From: Metarhizobium sp017305935
GTDB lineage: Bacteria > Pseudomonadota > Alphaproteobacteria > Rhizobiales > Rhizobiaceae
DNA length: 64,000 nucleotides
NCBI RefSeq assembly: GCF_029601685.1
Contig: NZ_JARRIR010000004.1
Location: forward strand, 310,001 to 374,000
Reading direction: 5' to 3'
How positions within the stretch are numbered: the first letter of the stretch is position 1; every line of letters starts with the position of its first letter. The translations under genes were made by a program, and so were the position numbers. The notes beneath the pieces are model-generated. The model was not told where the DNA came from. It did no database searches and saw only the letters and a list, made by a program, of their open reading frames with translations. Positions 60,955-64,000 of the stretch are shown one piece after another.

Positions 60955-62181
60955 GTGCAGGCCGAACCCGTTTCTTCGCTGTTTTCGCCAGCGGCGCAGG
61001 CCGATCTGGTCATCGAGGTCTTTGACGGCATGGAGCCGCTCAAGGCCGACTGGGCGGCGTTGGAGCGCGAGGAATTGAACTCTCTGCATCAAGGTTACGC
61101 GTGGTGCCGCGCCTGGGTGAAAACCCATGATGTGCCGCTCGCCATCCTGCGCGGCCGGCAGGGCGGGCAGACGGTCTTCATCCTGCCGCTGGAAATCGTC
61201 CGCCACAATATGGCGCGCGTGGCGCAGTTCATCGCCGGGCGGTTCAGTAATCTCAACACAGGACTGTTTGCTCCCGCCTTCCGCGACAGCCTGACCCCGC
61301 ACGATGCGCAGGCGCTCGCGAGGCGCATCGCCGAAGCGCTCAGGGACCGTGCCGATCTCATCGCGCTGCGCAACATTCCCGCGCAGTGGCGTGGCGCGGA
61401 CACCGCGCTCGCCGCCCTGCCCGCGGTCGAAAACCAGAACCATGCCTTCCAGCTTCCCTTGTCGCCCAGCTTCGAGGAGACGCTGCAGCAGCTCAACGCA
61501 AAGCGGAGGCGCAAGAAATTCCGCCAGCAGACGCGGCGGCTGGAGGCGACCGGCGGCTATCAGCATGTCATCGCCCGCGAGACGGCCGAAAAACACGCGC
61601 TCATGGAAAAATTCTTCGAGCAGAAGGCAATTCGCTTCAAGGCGCTCGGCCTGCCGAATGTCTTTCATGCGTCGGAGACCCAGAGCTTTTTCCACAGGCT
61701 GCTCGATTCGGGCAGCGATGGACAAAATGTGCCGCTCGAACTGCATGCCCTGCGGCTGAAGGGCGAGCATGAGGGACATATCGCGGCGATCGCCGGACTG
61801 TCGCGCAAGGGACGACATGTGATCTGCCAGTTCGGCTCGATCGACGAATCGGTGATGGCGGATGCCAGCCCCGGCGAACTGCTGTTCTGGCACATGATCG
61901 AGCGCGCCTGCGCCGAGGGGGCCGAACTGTTCGATTTCGGCATCGGCGACCAGGCCTACAAGCGCTGCTGGTGTACGCAGGAAACCGTGCATTACGACGT
62001 GCTGCTGCCGGTCACCGCGCTCGGCCGCCTCGCCGCCCTCGCGCAGCGCGGGGTGACGCGCACCAAGGCGGCGATCAAGGGCAATGCCCAGTTCTACGGT
62101 CTCGTCCAGCGCTTGCGCGCTCGTGTTTCAAACGGTGGCGATAAGGATCAGGCGGCGCGCGACGCCGCGAGCGAAGGATGA
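60955..62181 (+). CDS. FemAB/GNAT-type acyltransferase-like protein (polysaccharide cluster)
   Basis: A 408-residue protein of the GNAT-fold Acetyltransf_6 group. The core has 'LNAKRRRKKFRQQTRRLEATG' (quoted here in part), a 'FFEQKAIRFKALG' motif and GELLFWHMIERACAEGAELFDFGIGDQAYK near the end, as in BcsL/CelD-like proteins that modify polysaccharides. The start is GTG 60955 with AGGGA upstream; the nearby ATG at 60947 is out of frame. It overlaps the convergent polysaccharide gene by 34 bases. Confidence 0.8.
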   Translation: MQAEPVSSLFSPAAQADLVIEVFDGMEPLKADWAALEREELNSLHQGYAWCRAWVKTHDVPLAILRGRQGGQTVFILPLEIVRHNMARVAQFIAGRFSNLNTGLFAPAFRDSLTPHDAQALARRIAEALRDRADLIALRNIPAQWRGADTALAALPAVENQNHAFQLPLSPSFEETLQQLNAKRRRKKFRQQTRRLEATGGYQHVIARETAEKHALMEKFFEQKAIRFKALGLPNVFHASETQSFFHRLLDSGSDGQNVPLELHALRLKGEHEGHIAAIAGLSRKGRHVICQFGSIDESVMADASPGELLFWHMIERACAEGAELFDFGIGDQAYKRCWCTQETVHYDVLLPVTALGRLAALAQRGVTRTKAAIKGNAQFYGLVQRLRARVSNGGDKDQAARDAASEG

Positions 62182-64000
62182 TCGGGGTCCGAGAGCAGGA
62201 TCGGATTCGCGTAACCGGCCTTGGAGAGTTCGCCAAGCGCCTTGGCCAGCTTGCGCTCCTCCGGCTTCGGCATCGACAGGACGATATGCGCCTCGCGATT
62301 GCGCGATACCCGCTCGATGGCATGGGCGGGCGCCGGTCCGCATTCGACGACGACACGATCGTAAACCTCGGCCAGGGCATCGACGATCATCGAAAGGCGT
62401 TCTGAAGCGCGCATGGCGCCGATGAAATCGGCATTGCCCTGCGGGATGACATGCGCCGTCGAATCCCGGTCGGAATGGATGGTCTGGGCGAAGGCGGCCT
62501 TGCCTTGCAGCAGGTCGGTGATGCCCGGCAGTTTCGGGCCTGATGCCATCAAGCGGCTCGGGCAACCGGAGCCGGTGAGATCGAGCAGCACGGTGTGCAG
62601 GCCGTTTTCACCGAGCTGCCGGGCGAGCGCCACCGTCATCGCCGAGCCGGCGTCGCCATCCGGCGACAGGCTGATGACGATCTTGCCTGGGCGCGCCGCC
62701 AAGAGGGCGGCGACCGAGGCGACGGAAAACTCGTCCTCTTCCGGCTGCGCATCCACCGGTTGGGCGACAGCCGCCGGAAGTTCCTCCGGCTGGTCGGCAA
62801 GAAGGCTGACGGGCGCATCCTTCACCTCCTCGTCAGGGCGCTTCGCGACGATGGGTGCTGCGACAACCGCCGGCACAGCCGGGCCGACCGGCTTCAGGGC
62901 GCGACCGCTGAACAGTTCCATCAGCATGATGACAACGGAGGAGAGCACGAAACCAGCGAGCGCTGCGACGATGACGATCGGCAGCACCTTCGGGAAATAG
63001 GGCTCCTGCGGATCGACGGCGCGAGAGATGATGCGGGCATCGGCCGGCGTCGCATTCTTGTCGATGCGCGAGGAGGCCTCGCGGTAGCGGGCGAGATAGG
63101 TTTCGAGCAATTGCCGCTGGGCGGCCGCTTCGCGCTCCAAGGCGTTCAGCTCCACCGTATCGTTGCCGGCACGGGCCGAATCGGCCTTCAGGGCATTGAG
63201 CTGGCCGAGAAGCTGGCGCTCACGCATCTGCGCGACCTTGGCATCGTTGGTGAAGCCGGAAATGACCTTCTGGCCCTCGCGCTCGATCTGGGCGCGCACA
63301 TCCGCCAGCTGTGCGCGCAGGCCCTTGATGCGCGGATGGCCGTCGAGCAGCGAAGTCGAGAGGTCGGAAATCTGCGCCTGAAGCTGCGACTGCGTTTCCT
63401 TGAGGCGCTGGATGATTTGCGCGCCGGCGACATCGGTCAGCGTGTCGAGCGAACGGCCGTCCTGCAAGGCGGCGCGAACGTTTTCAGCGCGTGCCTCCGC
63501 CGTCGCCTTCTCGCCGCGTACGCGGGTCAGCTCGGTGGAGATATCGGCGAGCTGGCGGCTGACGAAGGTGCCGCCGGTGGCCGCATCGCCGGTCTGAAGC
63601 AGATCGGCCGAGGCGCGGTAATCGGCGACCTTCTTTTCCGCCTCGCGCACCTTTTCGCGCAGGTTGGCGATTTCCGGCTCCAGCCAGCGGGCGGCCTCGG
63701 AATTGGTGTCGAGCTTGGCACCGCTCTGCAACGATAGATAAACGCGCACCATTTCGTTCGGCACGGCGGCGGCGAGCTTCGGATCCTTCGACGAGAACTG
63801 GATGCCGATGACGCGCGACTTCTCCGCCTGGTAGACGGTCAGCCGGTCGGTGAATTCCTTGATGACCCGCTCCTCGGGAGCGAGATCCAGCGGATTGCTC
63901 TTGAGGCCGAGCAGCACCATGACGTCGGAGATAGCGGACGGCTTGACGGTCGGGTCGAATTCCTCGCGCTCGTAGAGCTTCAGGTCGCGGGCCACCTGCT
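62148..64000 (-). CDS. Wzz/ExoP-like polysaccharide chain-length protein (3' part, with a degenerate kinase domain)
   Basis: The visible 617 codons run off the right edge, so the N-terminal membrane span is missing. Residues about 10-330 are the Wzz/GumC extracytoplasmic part: a polar start, then long coiled coil (EPEIANLREKVREAEKKVADY; LRAQLADVRAQIEREGQK). A second membrane span follows (VLPIVIVAALAGFVLSSV). The C-terminal cytoplasmic part resembles a tyrosine autokinase domain, but its P-loop (SPDGDAGSAM) lacks the Lys-Ser/Thr, and Walker B is also weak (DRVVVECGP). It probably regulates exopolysaccharide export without kinase activity. Confidence 0.83.
   Translation of the reverse strand, partial: QVARDLKLYEREEFDPTVKPSAISDVMVLLGLKSNPLDLAPEERVIKEFTDRLTVYQAEKSRVIGIQFSSKDPKLAAAVPNEMVRVYLSLQSGAKLDTNSEAARWLEPEIANLREKVREAEKKVADYRASADLLQTGDAATGGTFVSRQLADISTELTRVRGEKATAEARAENVRAALQDGRSLDTLTDVAGAQIIQRLKETQSQLQAQISDLSTSLLDGHPRIKGLRAQLADVRAQIEREGQKVISGFTNDAKVAQMRERQLLGQLNALKADSARAGNDTVELNALEREAAAQRQLLETYLARYREASSRIDKNATPADARIISRAVDPQEPYFPKVLPIVIVAALAGFVLSSVVIMLMELFSGRALKPVGPAVPAVVAAPIVAKRPDEEVKDAPVSLLADQPEELPAAVAQPVDAQPEEDEFSVASVAALLAARPGKIVISLSPDGDAGSAMTVALARQLGENGLHTVLLDLTGSGCPSRLMASGPKLPGITDLLQGKAAFAQTIHSDRDSTAHVIPQGNADFIGAMRASERLSMIVDALAEVYDRVVVECGPAPAHAIERVSRNREAHIVLSMPKPEERKLAKALGELSKAGYANPILLSDPDHPSLAASRAA

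Noticed and set aside
1..64000. CRISPR array
   Set aside because: No regularly spaced direct repeats were seen; the only regular spacing is the operator group at 15.4 kb.

Overview
The window is high-GC chromosomal DNA from an alphaproteobacterium, most likely a Rhizobiaceae member (Rhizobium/Agrobacterium/Shinella-like). The gene order lon-clpX-clpP with an adjacent HU gene, rplM-rpsI followed by a short-form argC, a CtaA-type heme A synthase, a DUF2842 protein and rhizobial-style intergenic palindromes all point that way. The species cannot be named from this sequence alone.

Positions 1 to about 20,450 are one end of a prophage that continues off the left edge. Leftward from a switch region at 15.4-15.5 kb run a Cro-like gene, a replication-type winged-helix protein, a compact series of small genes joined by ATGA/GTGA overlaps (including an RNase H and a stand-alone ClpX-type zinc finger), a roughly 1.2-kb stretch without a convincing gene, and then the DNA packaging and head genes (small and large terminase, portal, scaffold, SU10-like major capsid). 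Rightward run the CI-like repressor, a ParB-like protein, several small accessory genes and a tyrosine integrase that ends at 20,444. Five copies, two of them perfect, of an ATGGAT-N2-ATCCAT motif flank the repressor gene and look like its operators. Tail and lysis genes are not in the window.

Positions 20.7-24.5 kb hold a secreted serralysin-like RTX metalloprotease next to the prophage end, an NADPH-dependent FMN reductase, selD and a small exported protein. Positions 24.6-33.8 kb form a selenium module: tRNA-Sec, selB, selA, fdhE and the three-subunit respiratory formate dehydrogenase (gamma, beta, alpha). The alpha subunit carries an in-frame UGA at codon 200 followed by a SECIS-like hairpin. 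selA, as sequenced, has a frameshift in a short GC repeat, although every partner gene looks intact.

Positions 33.9-38.6 kb encode an SbcCD-like pair (YhaN and YhaO types). After these come an aldo/keto reductase, a large periplasmic phytase-family esterase-like protein, HU, Lon, ClpX and ClpP, i.e. a protein quality-control block with possible heat-shock promoters.

Positions 48-64 kb are mixed housekeeping genes: a membrane diguanylate cyclase, a cytochrome P450, a cupin, O-acetylhomoserine sulfhydrylase, a CoA-binding protein, a DMT transporter, enoyl-CoA hydratase, L13/S9, an agmatinase-family enzyme, argC, an APH-like kinase, heme A synthase, DUF2842, a FemAB/GNAT-like protein and, running off the right end, a Wzz/ExoP-like polysaccharide protein whose kinase-like domain has lost its nucleotide-binding motifs.
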